DNA of 64,000 bases from Prorocentrum cordatum (lineage: Eukaryota > Sar > Dinophyceae > Prorocentrales > Prorocentraceae): NCBI GenBank assembly GCA_963575745.1, contig CAUYUJ010009413.1, positions 174,001 through 238,000 of the forward strand, read 5' to 3'. Shown here piece after piece: positions 11,196-21,267 of the stretch (its first letter is position 1; every line of letters starts with the position of its first letter). A program made the translations under genes and the position numbers. The notes below the pieces were generated by a model, which worked only from the letters and a program-made list of their open reading frames with translations, made no database searches and was not told the origin of the DNA.

Positions 11196-11335
11196 AGCGC
11201 GTTCTTTTACTCGCAAAGTGCCCACTCGCGAATGCCCGAAGAACATATGTTCGCTTGGATATAACTTACCTTAGATCCCCCGCGCCGGTTCCAGGCCATT
11301 TGCGAGTAGTGACCTTGCGAGTAGCGGAACGCGCT
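11196..11335. mobile_element. TIR/foldback element (family N)
   Basis: Left arm AGCGCGTTCTTTTACTCGCA and the following bases to about 11235 pair with a right arm ending at 11335, with a few mismatches over about 42 bp. A palindrome GAACATATGTTC lies in the loop. Non-coding, about 140 bp. Confidence 0.65.
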
Positions 11336-11767
11336 TGCCTCATTGCGAATCATGCAGCAACAACAACAATGGGCTCGAGTCTCGACCCTCGAGCCTCGTT
11401 CCTGGGGGCTCCCAGGCGCGGCGGGGAGGGATCGCGCCCGCCAAGGCGGTTCCGAGGTGCACGGCGTGGAGCCCTTCCTGCTCAAGTCGGTGGTCTGACG
11501 GCGCCCCCTTGGCGCGCTCCGGGGAGCGGTGCGGGGCTGTCTCTTGGGGTCGCGGCTCCTCCCTAGTTTCGGATGCAACTCCTGGGAGGTCAAGTTCTGA
11601 TTTTACCCTGGCTCGAAATCCGGCTCAATCCCGCTTCATCCCGCTTAATCCGGCTTAGTCCCGCCTAATCCGAGGCCCACTCCGGCGTAACAGCTCCCAA
11701 ATTGGGCTTAATCCTCCTTGATCTTTCCGACGAAAGCCTCCCAGTAGTTGCTTCCTAGGGGTGGATA
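11336..11767. other. Unassigned, with short CGGCTTAATCC repeats
   Basis: Contains degenerate 10-12-bp repeats of the CCCGCTTAATCCGGCTTAG type at 11610-11680. No gene recognised. Confidence 0.5.
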
Positions 11768-11930
11768 TCATGGCGGGGGTCGTGAGATCTCCCCGGATTT
11801 CATGGCGCCTCTTCTTATTTCAATACGCCCCTGGCTTCCCCCTGGAGCGCGCACATGCCGCGGGCCATGATTAGCACACACCCCTCTTGGACGCCCCCCT
11901 CTTGGCCGCCCCCGACCTAGAGTCAGAGGA
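11768..11930. mobile_element. Dispersed element family H, copy 1
   Basis: A block of about 160 bp with ATTTCATGGCGCCTCTTCTT in the middle and CCCCTCTTGGACGCCCCCCT at the end. It recurs at 22575-22735, 45780-45935 and 47030-47205. The last copy sits inside a LINE, so the family has moved. Confidence 0.75.
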
Positions 11931-12320
11931 GGCCGACCTTGGTGCGCCTGGACCCCGAGGAGGGGCCCAGAGCCCACTTGTGTGGTGCTGCTGCCTCAAC
12001 TCGCCCTGCTCAGCCACGCGCAGAGGGGGGTGGGGGGAGACGGTAGGCCTTCTTAGAAGCACCCCTGCTTCTTGAAAGGCGCGGGCCTTGTCTTTAGATG
12101 TGAGGCCCGCGCCTTCTAAGAAGCAGCCTCCTTCTAAGAAGCTTTCCCCCTCCCTCCACCCCCTTGTGCGCGCCGCCAACCTGCCTTGACAGTGACAGAG
12201 AGATTCCTGTGTCCGTGCTGCGCTGAGCACGGCTCACGCCGCAGCTGCAGGCCAGACGCGACCGGGCAAAGCAATGCGCGCCGCAAAGGCGCCGCGGTCT
12301 TTGCGGGCCGGGGTCGTGTT
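11931..12320. other. Unassigned, with a 22-bp-arm foldback
   Basis: A hairpin at 12067-12124 pairs GCTTCTTGAAAGGCGCGGGC with its complement, with two mismatches over 22 bp. No gene recognised in the remainder. Confidence 0.6.
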
Positions 12321-12625
12321 TCGAAGAAGAAAAACGCCACAAACATACAGTCAAAAACCCTAATAAGGACGCGCGACTTTACTCAGGGTACCCTTGCGTC
12401 CTTGCTTCTCCTTGCTCTTGCGTCCTTGGGGTTTTCGTCGTCCGCCGCTCCAAAAATCCCAACTTCGGCTTCCAATGGTCTTGCGTCCTTACCGCGCGTC
12501 CTTATTAGGGTTTTTGACTGTAAACTATTGGCGCTCCGCACGGGTTCCTGGGATTCGCGCCTGCCCCCCCCCCCCTAGGTCCAGCGCAGATCCAAGAAGT
12601 CCGCGCGGAGCGCCGACAGTTTCTG
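12321..12625. mobile_element. Family A foldback element interrupted by a nested TIR element
   Basis: The left part (GAAGAAAAACGCCACAAACATA) and right part (CAGATCCAAGAAGTCCGCGC) match the family A copy at 17645-17805. A 173-bp element at 12348-12520 splits it at a TA. This gives a clear order of events: A first, then B. Confidence 0.75.
12348..12520. mobile_element. TIR element family B with perfect 28-bp ends and TA duplication
   Basis: Starts CAGTCAAAAACCCTAATAAG and ends with the exact reverse complement over 28 bp. TA is present on both sides (12346-12347 and 12521-12522). A CAGT start plus a TA target is typical of Tc1/mariner-type elements. At 173 bp it has no room for a transposase, so it would be a non-autonomous element. 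Perfect ends suggest a recent insertion. Confidence 0.9.
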
Positions 12626-13039
12626 TCTGTGGCCTTTTTTGTTGCTGCTTCTCCTTCTTCTCCTTCTTCTTCCTCTTCTAATGTTGTTCTTCAGGCAACA
12701 CGAGTGAGAGGCAGGACTTGATAGGGTTGGGGGATCTTTTTCGCACCGCCGATGCACCGGCGATGCGGCGCCACCAGGGGCCTGGCCGTCGCCACCCCAG
12801 CGTCGCAGGTGCATCACGGGTGCATCGGCGACGCGGCGCGATCCTCGCGGGTTCCTTAGGTCGGCGCCGGGCGCCCCCTGCGGCGCATCCAGCGCCACCC
12901 TTGGGGAGCGCCGTGTGTGCCAGCGGGGTGGTATCAGCGCCGATCCAAGAAATTCGCATGGCCCTCTGAAAGTTTGTGCTTACGCAAGAATTATTTCCTG
13001 TCCAGCTAGTCTGCATGGGTTCAGTATAGTTCAGGAGGA
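12626..13039. other. Unassigned, with a half copy of family A
   Basis: CTTCTTCTCC tract at 12650-12680. The block at 12930-12990 (AGCGCCGATCCAAGAAATTC, then TTTGTGCTTACGCAAG) resembles one arm of family A. No gene recognised. Confidence 0.45.
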
Positions 13040-13150
13040 TATCCCCAGAAAATATGGGAAGATATGGGACAAACCCTGAACATATTGGAAAATATGGGGA
13101 ATCCTGTTATTTGTATCTATTTATTTGTGTGTCGCAGGGCCCCTTCAATA
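13040..13150. mobile_element. Dispersed element family J, copy 1
   Basis: CCAGAAAATATGGGAAGATA on the left, TATTTATTTGTGTGTC then GCAGGGCCCCTTCA on the right. Other copies lie at 26930-27065, 39300-39562, 44255-44425 and 54078-54217. Non-coding. Confidence 0.7.
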
Positions 13151-13956
13151 GTACCTCTCCGAAAGCAGGTGGTGCGTTGCCGCATCCACTTTCGTCTCCC
13201 ATTAAAGGTCCCTATCTGTATCCCTATTCCAATCCCTATCCTCGTCCCTCTATCACCATCTATCTCCCCTTTGTCCCTGTCCTGTATCTTTCTCCCTATC
13301 CCTTGTGTTCTTATCATACATCCCGATCCCTATCCCCATGTCCTTATCCCAAGGTCTTTAGCTGCATGTTCTTACCCCATGTCCCGATCCCGATAACCCC
13401 CATCGTGGCCCCCCATTGTGACCTCCATCGTGGCCCCATCGTAATTGCGTGAATATGTTTAGGGTTTTCGCCACAACGGTGTCACGTTTCTTCTAATCTG
13501 CTCTGGCTCCATCTGGGCGGTCTCCGCGTACGCTGGAGACAATCGACGCAAGAGATCGGGGTCGACCTGGTGGGATTGGACGTATGCCGTCAGGTAAGAT
13601 CGCCAGGACGTCGTTCGCCAGGCACCCTTCGGGAGGAACAAGGAATGGCATGAACATAAACTTTCGGATGTCGTTGCTTTTCTCTTGAATCGCCAATCGC
13701 AGCAACGTTGCCTTCCCGCTCGAAAGCAGCGTCTTCGGCTCCCGATTGCCAGCTCGGCGCCCGCGGTGCAGGAAAGGGGGGGACACCTCGCCGATTGAAA
13801 CGAAGCTGCGCGGATTTCTCTGAGAGTTTCCGTCTGCGCGTGCCTCTGCCCGCCTGCGCCCCCCCCCCCTCCTCCACTCTGCGCGCGACTGCCCTCGTCT
13901 TCGCCTTTCTCTCTTTCACGCAAGACCATACGCCTATCGGTTGCCACGATTGGTCT
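13151..13956. other. Unassigned sequence
   Basis: 13200-13400 is a degenerate CCCTATC-type pyrimidine tract. 13460-13950 has a 208-codon minus-strand frame without recognisable domains, not supported as a gene. Confidence 0.4.
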
Positions 13957-14168
13957 GGACGCCCGAAATGGGTACGGAAAGAATGGGTACGATGCCCAAC
14001 AGCAGTTCCTGTTCATTTTGAACAGGACTCGCTGTCCGCGCCGCCGCGGCCTGTGTCCATTTGAGACAGAAGGCCGCCCGCCCAACAGCGGCCGCTGTTG
14101 GTTTGGGACAGCATTTGTTGTTGGGCGTTGTACCCATTTATTCAGTTTCCGTACCCACTTCGGGCGTC
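13957..14168. mobile_element. TIR element family E
   Basis: Ends GGACGCCCGAAATGGGTACG and its complement, 24 bp with one mismatch. Inside are further palindromic words (CCCAACAGC and GCTGTTGG). A worn copy lies at about 28066-28250. Non-coding, 212 bp. Confidence 0.85.
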
Positions 14169-14214
14169 CAAAATTGGCCCCACGCTGGTGCGGATTGCCT
14201 CCGCGTCGCCGCCG

Positions 14215-14325
14215 GAGACAGAGCGTCCCAGAACGTCCTCAGAGCGTTCTCGACGGTCTGAGAAGGCCGCGGCGCCCGAGACATCCTCCAGAGCCGCCGG
14301 GTCTCAGAGAGTCTCAATTTTATCC
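14215..14325. repeat. Dispersed repeat, copy 1 of 2
   Basis: A block of about 105 bp (GAACGTCCTCAGAGCGTTCT, GAGAAGGCCGCGGCGCCCGA) recurs at 25270-25380 with about one change in six. The central CAGAGCGTTC/GAACGCTCTG words are palindromic. Unknown family. Confidence 0.7.
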
Positions 14326-14387
14326 TCGCCCAAGTTTATCCTCGTCCTGGCGTCGTCTTCTTCGTCGTTCGTTCGGACCCTCGACTT

Positions 14388-14582
14388 GTGATGTTCCAAC
14401 TTACTTTAGCATTGATCACCAGAGAGAATTTCGAACACCAAGAAAATACCGAAACTGTCGGGTTTGCGCATGTCGGGCAGGCCCTGGGAGGCGATACTCG
14501 TGCGACACTGCTTCGAAACTGTTCTGGGTGCTGGGAATTATCTCTGGGAAGTGGTCCTTGAGTACGACTGGAGCAACATAAC
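14388..14582. mobile_element. Dispersed element family F, copy 1
   Basis: Left end TGATGTTCCAACTTACTTTA, right end GGTCCTTGAGTACGACTGG then AGCAACATAA, imperfectly inverted. A related copy is at 26600-26770 (GTGGTCCTTAAGTAAGATGG). Non-coding. Confidence 0.6.
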
Positions 14583-14896
14583 CCTTGACTCGAACCTCGC
14601 ATCGTCCACCCCTCGGCTCTCGGACCTCCGTCGGGCTCCACGCCGCCGTCTGGCGCCAGCGTGCCGCGCGCGGCGGCCTGCGAGGAGAGGCCGCCGCGTC
14701 GCCCTGGGCGCTGACCTTATGTCGGGCATGTCCTCCTTCGGGCGGATTATAGACGAAAAAGAAGGATTTGTTTACCAATAGTTAAAGCAGTCCATCAATA
14801 GTCGAAAATTCGTCCCCTGACTAGAATGTTCCTCCTGTAGACGGACACGCCAAATTCTTGACGCTGACCACCCCCGCCTCTCCCGGGAGGAGACAT
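14583..14896. other. Unassigned sequence
   Basis: No gene or repeat recognised. Confidence 0.4.
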
Positions 14897-15019
14897 CGGA
14901 GGCGAGGATGGGGGCGAATAGCCCAGGGGCGCCGCCGACAGTCCATGCCTTCGGCGACGCTCGCTGGCGACTACGTGGCATTGCCGCCCCTGGGCTATTC
15001 GCCGCCATCGTCGCCTCCG
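14897..15019. mobile_element. TIR element family O, 35-bp near-perfect arms
   Basis: CGGAGGCGAGGATGGGGGCG and the next 15 bases pair with 14985-15019 with only two mismatches. Total 123 bp. Non-coding; would fold into a stable hairpin if transcribed. Confidence 0.85.
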
Positions 15020-15169
15020 AAAAAAACACACGCAGACACACACACAATCAAGATCTCCAGGACAGTATTGAAAATATGGGAATTGGAGGGCAATACGAGA
15101 ATCCCAAACACATAAAAATGAGCCTGGCGAAGGGCCTAACCAATTGCAGCTGTGAGTATCGCAGTCGTG

Positions 15170-16420
15170 GATATCGTGTTCGGTGGAGCTCCTGGTGGGG
15201 CCACGAAACATGAGATGGGGTGTGCCAAAGTGGGAGGGCGGCGGCACACGGGCGCTGCCACTGGGGCCTTCGGTGGAGCTCCCTCTGGGGCCACGAATCG
15301 TTCGAGGGGTACGTCAGAATGTGGCGGCACCGCCACGCGGACCCTGCCGCTGCGGCCTTCGGTGGTGCCGCCTCAGGCCACGAAACGTGCGAGGGGTGCG
15401 CCCAAATGTGGCATAGAACCGCATGCGGGCGCTGCCACTGGGGCTTCAGGTGGAGCACCCGACGGGGCCACGACACGTGCGAGGGGTGCGCCAGAATGTG
15501 GGATGGAACCGCATGCGGGCGCTGCCACTGGAGCCTCAAGTGGAGCACCCTACTTGGCCACGAAACGTTCGAGGGGTGCGCCAGAATGTGGGATGGAACC
15601 GCATGCGGGCGCTGCCTCTGGGGCCTCAGGTGGAGCACCCGACGGGGCAACGAAACGTGTGCGGGGTTCGCCGGATTGGAGGGTGCAACCGCATGCGGGC
15701 GCTGCCATCGGAGCCTACGGGTGCCGGAAATGAAAGGTGAAACCGCATGCGGGCGCTGCCACTGGAGCCTCAAGTGGAGCTCCCTGTAGGGCCACGAAAC
15801 GTTTGAGCGGCGCTCCGACAGTGGAAGGTGAAACCGCATGCGGGCGCTGCCGCTGGAGCCTTCGGTGGAGCTCCCACGGGCCCACGACGCGTGTGAGGGT
15901 TGACCGAAATGAGGGTGGAACCGCACGCGGGCGCTGCCACTGGGGCCTTCGGTGGAGCTCCCTGTGGAACCACGAAGCGTGTGAGAGCTTCGCCGAACTG
16001 TTGGGATGTAACCGCATGCGGGCGCTGCCACTGGGCCCTCAGGTGGAGCTTCCCTACGGGGCCACGAAGCGTGTGAGGATTGACCGACATAATGGTTGAA
16101 ACCGCATGCGGGCGCTGCCACTGGGGCCTTCGGTGTAGCTCCCTATGGGACCACGAAACGATTGTCGCCGAAATGGAGGGACGATCCATCTGTGGGCGCT
16201 GCCACTGTGGCCGTCGGTGGAGCTCGCAAGGGGCCCACGGAACCTGTAAGGTGTGCACTGACAGGGGTGAAACCGCATGCGGGCGTTGCCACTCGGGCCT
16301 TCGGTGGAGCTTCCCATTAGGCCACGAAACGAACGATGGGGTCGCCGAAATGGTCGGTGGAACCGCATGCGGGCGCTGCCACTGGGGCCTTCGGTGGATC
16401 CCTCTATGAAGCCAGGAAGA
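15170..16420 (-). repeat. Diverged minisatellite of the 90-bp family
   Basis: Units retain GCCTTCGGTGGAGCTCCC, GGCCACGAAACG and CGCATGCGGGCGCTGCCACT. The spacing is 75-95 bp and many substitutions are present. Open frames are repeat artefacts. Confidence 0.93.
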
Positions 16421-16445
16421 TTGTGTGGTTGCACCGGAATAGGTG

Positions 16446-16494
16446 GCGACGATGATGACGATGATGATGGTGATGGTGATGGTGATGGTGATGG

Positions 16495-16538
<44 letters not shown>

Positions 16539-16596
16539 CTGATGATGATGATGATGATGATGGTGATGGTGATGATGATGATGATGACCATGATGC

Positions 16597-16634
<38 letters not shown>

Positions 16635-16715
16635 GTGATGGTGATGGTGATGATGATGCTGATGATGATGATGATGATGATGTTGATGGTGGCGGTGATG
16701 CTGTTGATGCTGTTG
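16446..16715. repeat. (GAT)n microsatellite in composite copy 4
   Basis: 270 bp of GAT/GGT repeats occupying the same place as the ATC tract of copy 1. Confidence 0.97.
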
Positions 16716-16809
16716 GTGATCAAGGAGGAGGGAGGGAGTGGGAGGATCAGGAGAGGAACGCGGGGCGCTGTCTCCCCAAGACGAGGACCCAACGCCCCAG
16801 GATGGTTGG

Positions 16810-17271
16810 AACATAGAGGGAATCTGATGACTCGTGATTTATATTTGTGTGTCCCTGGACCCTTCCCTCTCCGAGGCTGGGGCTCTGGGGGTTGCTGAGC
16901 TTCGAACCGACTTGAGTCACAGACACCCTCGGGTCCTGACAAAAATAACGGCGAGGGATGTGTTTTGCTATTTTCTGCCTCTGGAGGCCCTCGCTTGGTC
17001 CCGGGGAATGGGTCGGGGCCTCTGGGGGTCGACGCAACGCAAGAATCAGGACGTGGTTACGGCACCTTGCAGATTCTTTTCCGGGATTTTGCCATGGGGT
17101 AACGTCTACGCTTGCGGGGTTGTTCCGAAGTCGTCCGTGTCGCTCATCAAAGGTTCATCAACCTGCTCGTTGGATCGAGGCTGACTAGGCCTCGGCTCGG
17201 GCCCCAGTGCAGGGCCTGGTGCACGCTCCATCGAAAGCCTGGGTGAGTATCGAGGAATAAATTGTTCTGAC
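16810..17271. other. Unassigned, with a family J fragment
   Basis: 16835-16875 (ATTTATATTTGTGTGTCCCT, GGACCCTTC) resembles the right half of family J. The remainder is unassigned. Confidence 0.5.
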
Positions 17272-17500
17272 GACGAAGGGCCCAACCATTTCCAGACATG
17301 CTCGCGTCGCGCAAAGATCCCTGCGGGAGGGTCTTGTCCGTGTTGGTTATCTGGAGGCCTCGCTGGGCCTGGGGATCGAAAGCCAGCCCCGGGGAAAGGG
17401 TCGGGATCTCCAGGGAACCCCCACTTATCAAAATCAAGGCATCGCATGTTTCGGCTTGGCCCGAGGAAGGACCCAACAAGATGCAGCCGTGTGTACCGGC
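17272..17500 (-). repeat. Two solo right ends of the composite element
   Basis: 17272-17300 (GACGAAGGGCCCAACCATTT) and 17458-17500 (GGAAGGACCCAACAAGATGC, then a minisatellite-like GAGCTCCC) both match the inverted right end of the composite element. No matching left end or array follows, so they are decayed or solo ends. Confidence 0.55.
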
Positions 17501-17644
17501 TTTAGTAGAGCTCCCTTCGGGGGCGGCTGCGTAGCATCCCGCACTTGCGGACAAGAGCGAAGGACTGGGCGGGTGCGTCGCAGGTGGGTCCTGGGGGGGA
17601 TGGCGGGGGAGACGACGACAACAATAAAACAGCAGTAAGAATCG

Positions 17645-17805
17645 AAGAAGAAAAACGCCATAAACATGAATTTCTGCCGCTCCGCGTGGATGTTTTGGAT
17701 CCGCGCGGGGGCACCCCCTGGCGGCGCCGCCGGCGCCGCCCCTGGCCCGCTCCCGGAGGGGGGTCTGGCGCAGATCCAAGAAATCCGCGCGGAGCGCGGA
17801 ATGGC
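17645..17805. mobile_element. Family A foldback element
   Basis: AAAACGCCATAAACATGAAT on the left; CGCTCCGCGTGGAT..TTGGATCCGCG pairs with CGCAGATCCAAGAAATCCGC and the following bases on the right. The middle is GGCGGCGCC-rich. Non-coding. Confidence 0.75.
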
Positions 17806-18043
17806 AAGTACCCGCACAGCGGAAGCACACTTCAACCGCGCACCCGGGGAGAATGCATGGCCGTGCGGCCCCCGCATTCTGACTGAGCTTTGTGCCTAGT
17901 TCCCGGGCTGCGCGGTGTCCCCGTCGCTCCACCCGCGGCGCCCGCTCGTGTGGACGCCGCTGCTCGCGGCGGCGCGCCTCCCCCCGACGATTTTAAGTCG
18001 AAGTCCCGTGGACGCCTCGCGGCAGCCCACCGCCGACCCCGCA

Positions 18044-18245
18044 GTGTCACGGGCCGGACGAGAGGGGGGGATAGGGCAAGGGGGGGTTATGAAATCTGCT
18101 GCATGCAGCTGGTTTCGGCCCCACCGAGGGGCCCATTCCTCGATACAGAACCGCCTCCGGCACCGGGAGGCGCCGGGAAAATTAGCTACGTGAGCTGATT
18201 CTCGAAACCGAAAATGGACAGGGAATGGACGTCCGAGCGATGGCC
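18044..18245. mobile_element. Family D copy fused to a half copy of family C
   Basis: 18044-18203 matches 24750-24905 (family D) closely, including GCTGCATGCAGCTGGTTTCG. At 18204 the D right end is missing and sequence switches to the right half of family C (GGAATGGACGTCCGAGCGAT). This looks like a recombination or insertion-deletion junction between two elements. Confidence 0.7.
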
Positions 18246-18469
18246 AGTGACATTCGTTGAATTTTGTCCGCGGTTCGGTCGATTCGGCTGTGTCGCAGTC
18301 GGCTGCGTTCGGTCCAGTTCGGCTCGGTCGTTGTTCGTGTTTCGAATTGCCCCGTCGCCGCGCCTCTCTGGGCTGCTTGCGGCCCATCAGTCTTGACGTC
18401 CGTTTCGGTTCAGTCGTTTTTTGGTTGTGGTGTCGCTTCGGACGGCCTTGACAATCACAGATTGTTGGA
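18246..18469. other. Unassigned, TTCGG-rich
   Basis: Degenerate TTCGGTC/GTTCGG words at 18270-18350. No gene recognised. Confidence 0.4.
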
Positions 18470-18650
18470 GCTTCGCTGGACCCCATGAGCCGTTGGCGGG
18501 ACGCCGATGTCCCTGTGGATCTGCCGGATCTGAGCTGGACGCTCTCGCCAGAGCACCTGGCGCCACCTTTGGAGCGCGCCGTGCGCCAGGGAGGGGGGTG
18601 TGCAGCGCCGACCCAAGAAGTCTGCGAGGACCTCCGACAGTTTGCCCTTC
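18470..18650. mobile_element. Family A foldback element, degenerate
   Basis: GAGCTTCGCTGGACCCC on the left, GCGCCGACCCAAGAAGTCTG and AGGACCTCCGACAG on the right, matching the family A arm structure. Non-coding. Confidence 0.6.
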
Positions 18651-19432
18651 TGCCCCGTTGTGTTCTTCATTGTCCCGAGGGGAGACGCACCCTGAACGCC
18701 CGGTGAGCCAGTGGGCGGAAGTGGATTTCAATCATTCCGTGAGCAATTGTGAGCTCGTCGTGGAGATGTGACCCGTATGTTGCGGGCACTGTTGCCTCTC
18801 GAGAGGAGAGCGCCCCACGAGCGCACCACTTAGAGCATGTTACGCACCAGTCATAGGGTGGTCCCAAAGATGGGTATGCATTCGAAGGGATGTTGCTGCT
18901 TCTTCGAATCAGCGATTCGTGGTGGATGCTTTGGCGGGTCCGACATCTTTGACATGTGTCGTTCGTATACATCGTGTGTCCACCAAGGAGATTGTTTCCC
19001 ACCCGGCAGGGTGGGATCGTAAGAGTTTACGAACAGACCTCACGACTTGATCACCCTGCGTACCGTGGCCGCCAGATCTCGAGGTCCACCCAGTGTCCCC
19101 AGAGTATCCCACCACCCGCACCTTCGACGAGCATGACAGAAGTGAGCAGAACAGCGCATAACAGAACATAGTATGACAGAACATGACCAAACACAGTTTG
19201 ACATAACGGAGCATGAAAGAACACAGCATGACACAGTCACCCATGATTTAGCAACATATCAGGCTTGTTCCCACTCCAGAACACAGTAACGCTGGCGGCG
19301 ATGGTTACCCCGCCAGCGGGAGCCCGACCCACGAACCCGACATCGGGATCTGAAAATTTGCCAGGGGCGGGTGTAGTTGCTTGGGCAGGGGTAGTGCAGC
19401 ATTCGGAACTGCGTGTATGAGTATGACAATTC
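18651..19432. other. Unassigned, with ACAGAACATGA tandem words
   Basis: 19135-19235 repeats ACAGAACATAGTATG / ACAGAACATGA / AGCATGAAAG-type words at 12-15 bp. No gene recognised. Confidence 0.5.
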
Positions 19433-19660
19433 GGAGGAGGAGGAGGAGGAGGAGGAGGAGGAGGAGGAGGGGAAGGAGTCGGAGGAGGAGGAGGAGAAGG
19501 AGGAGGAGGAGGAGGATGTGGAGGACGAGGAGGAGGAAGAGAGGGGACAGAAGAGGAGGAGAAGGAGGAGAAGGAGGAGGAGGGAGGGGGAGGAGTTTGA
19601 GGGAGGGAGGAGGAAGGATGGAAGAGGGAGGAGCGGAATGGAGGAGGAGGAGGCGGAGGA
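19433..19660. repeat. (GAG)n purine microsatellite
   Basis: About 230 bp of GGA/GAG repeats. Glu/Arg-rich frames are artefacts. Confidence 0.95.
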
Positions 19661-19691
19661 GGCTAGGCGCCGAAGATTTCGGTGGCCTCCA

Positions 19692-20035
19692 CCCCAGGTA
19701 ACGGTAACGATCGTACCTGGGGGGGGGTATGGGGTTGTACCCCCCACACATGCAGGTGCTTGATGGCAAGTTTTTTTTGCTCACATATGTATTGCGGCTT
19801 TCACGTATTACGGTGGCACAAACAGGCTTATTGGTGGTGCTCGAGCAAGCGTTGCGTTGCTTGTTTTTAGTGATTCTGACATGGTCTGGCGCGCTGTTCG
19901 TAGGCGAACGCAACAGGTACGAGAAGGAGGGGAACGGCGACGACGAAGAAGGCCGAGGGAGGTACGTAAGGAACAGCTTGTATGAGGTAACGGTCGGACA
20001 CGCACCAGCCGCTGCAAGCGCGGTGGCGGTTTCTA
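19692..20035. other. Two short palindromes, then unassigned sequence
   Basis: 19692-19723 has 9-bp arms CCCCAGGTA/TACCTGGGG; next to it GGGGGGTA..TACCCCCC. Nothing recognised from 19760 to 20035. Confidence 0.5.
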
Positions 20036-20039
20036 TATT

Positions 20040-20265
20040 GTCGCCGCCGCGGCCGCCGCCGCCACCGTCGTCAACCTCGTCGTTCGTCGTCGTCGTCGCC
20101 GCCGGCGTCGCCGTTCTCGCTGCCGCCCGCCATCGTCTTCGTCGTCGTGGTCTTCCGTCGTGGTCGTCGTCGTCGTCTTCGTCGTTGTCCGACGTCGTCG
20201 TCGTCGTTGTCGTCGTCGTCCGTCGTCCGACGTCCGTTGTTGTCGTTGTCGTGGTCGTGGTCGTA

Positions 20266-20335
<70 letters not shown>

Positions 20336-20340
20336 TCGTC
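20040..20340. repeat. (CGT)n / (TCG)n microsatellite
   Basis: 300 bp, degenerate at the left and pure CGT at the right (20270-20335). Poly-Val, Arg or Thr frames are artefacts. Confidence 0.96.
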
Positions 20341-20519
20341 GGATGCCCTGGCTCACCACCGCCGTCCGCCTGTTCTATGCGCTTACTTCTGGGCCGATCC
20401 CAGCTCCTAGGGAATCTGCTGATGGTCTAGGCTCTTTGTGGCCACAACACCCCCTCGGTCCCGTATTTGAGGCTCCTTGCGGCCAGGCTACACTTTCAGC
20501 GTCCGCCTGGGTTAGGCGG

Positions 20520-20850
20520 GGGGCAGGGGGAGGGGGACGAGGAGCAGGAAGAGGAGGCTCAGGAGCAGGAGCACGAGCAGGAGAGGGAGCAGCAGGAGGA
20601 GGAGGAGGAGGAGGACGAGGAGCAGGAGGAGCAGGAAGAGGAACAGGAGGAGGAGGAAGACGGCGACGACGATTCCAATGACGACGCCTTCGACGACGAC
20701 GGCGACATTGACGACGACTACTTTGACGGCGACTCTGACGCTCACGGCGATAATGACGATTGCGATGACGACGACGACGTTGACGACGACGACGGCGACG
20801 ACGACGACGGCGACGACTCCGACGAGGACTCCTTGAACCACCTACTTTGA
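20520..20850. repeat. AGGAGC and GAC-type low-complexity tract
   Basis: GGAGCAGGAGG units pass into GACGACGACG units with GGC/TTC/TCC interruptions. A plus-strand frame (20467-20850) reads Glu/Gln- then Asp-rich. It could be an acidic low-complexity coding tract but has no other support. Confidence 0.8.
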
Positions 20851-21001
20851 CGCCGATAATTGTGAATCTGAGTTCGATGACTGTTGCGACAACGCCCCCA
20901 ATGATGCCGACGACGATTTTGGCGGAGATTGTGGTGCTCGCGCTATGGTATGATTGTCACAGGCGCATACTGGTCGCTCGCAGGCCATTGCGGTGCTCGC
21001 A

Positions 21002-21267
21002 TGTGCCTTGACAGTGCCCCCAGACTTTGTGCTCGTGATGGATTCGCAGGTCACTGCTGCCTTCGCAGACATAGGGTGCTGCTTGGGCGCGTACTATGGC
21101 GATAGCAACGCGACCACGCACCGACGAACCCGACTGTGCCTTGACAGTGCCCCCAGACTTTGTGCTCGTGATGGATTCGCAGGTCACTGCTGCCTTCGCA
21201 GACATAGGGTGCTGCTTGGGCGCGTACTATGGCGATAGCAACGCGACCACGCACCGACGAACCCGAC
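21002..21267. repeat. 133-bp tandem duplication
   Basis: Two virtually identical units starting TGTGCCTTGACAGTGCCCCC at 21002 and 21135. The unit length is not a multiple of three, so a coding frame would change between copies, which argues against a gene. Near identity points to recent duplication. Confidence 0.95.

Larger units (their letters stand above)
15123..16809 (-). mobile_element. Composite minisatellite element, copy 4 (inverted)
   Basis: Opens with CCTGGCGAAGGGCCTAACCA and closes with CGAGGACCCAACGCCCCAGG then ATGGTTGG, the same ends as copies 1-3. The interior is a strongly diverged 90-bp-type array followed by a GAT microsatellite. It is the oldest-looking of the four 90-bp copies. 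Confidence 0.68.

Noticed and set aside
13-16809. Helitron interpretation of the composite elements
   Set aside because: A terminal hairpin is present, but no clear TC start or CTRR end, and both ends share an inverted CCCAACCAT word; left open as unclassified.
19305-20336. 343-codon poly-Thr minus-strand frame
   Set aside because: Made by CGT/GAG microsatellites.
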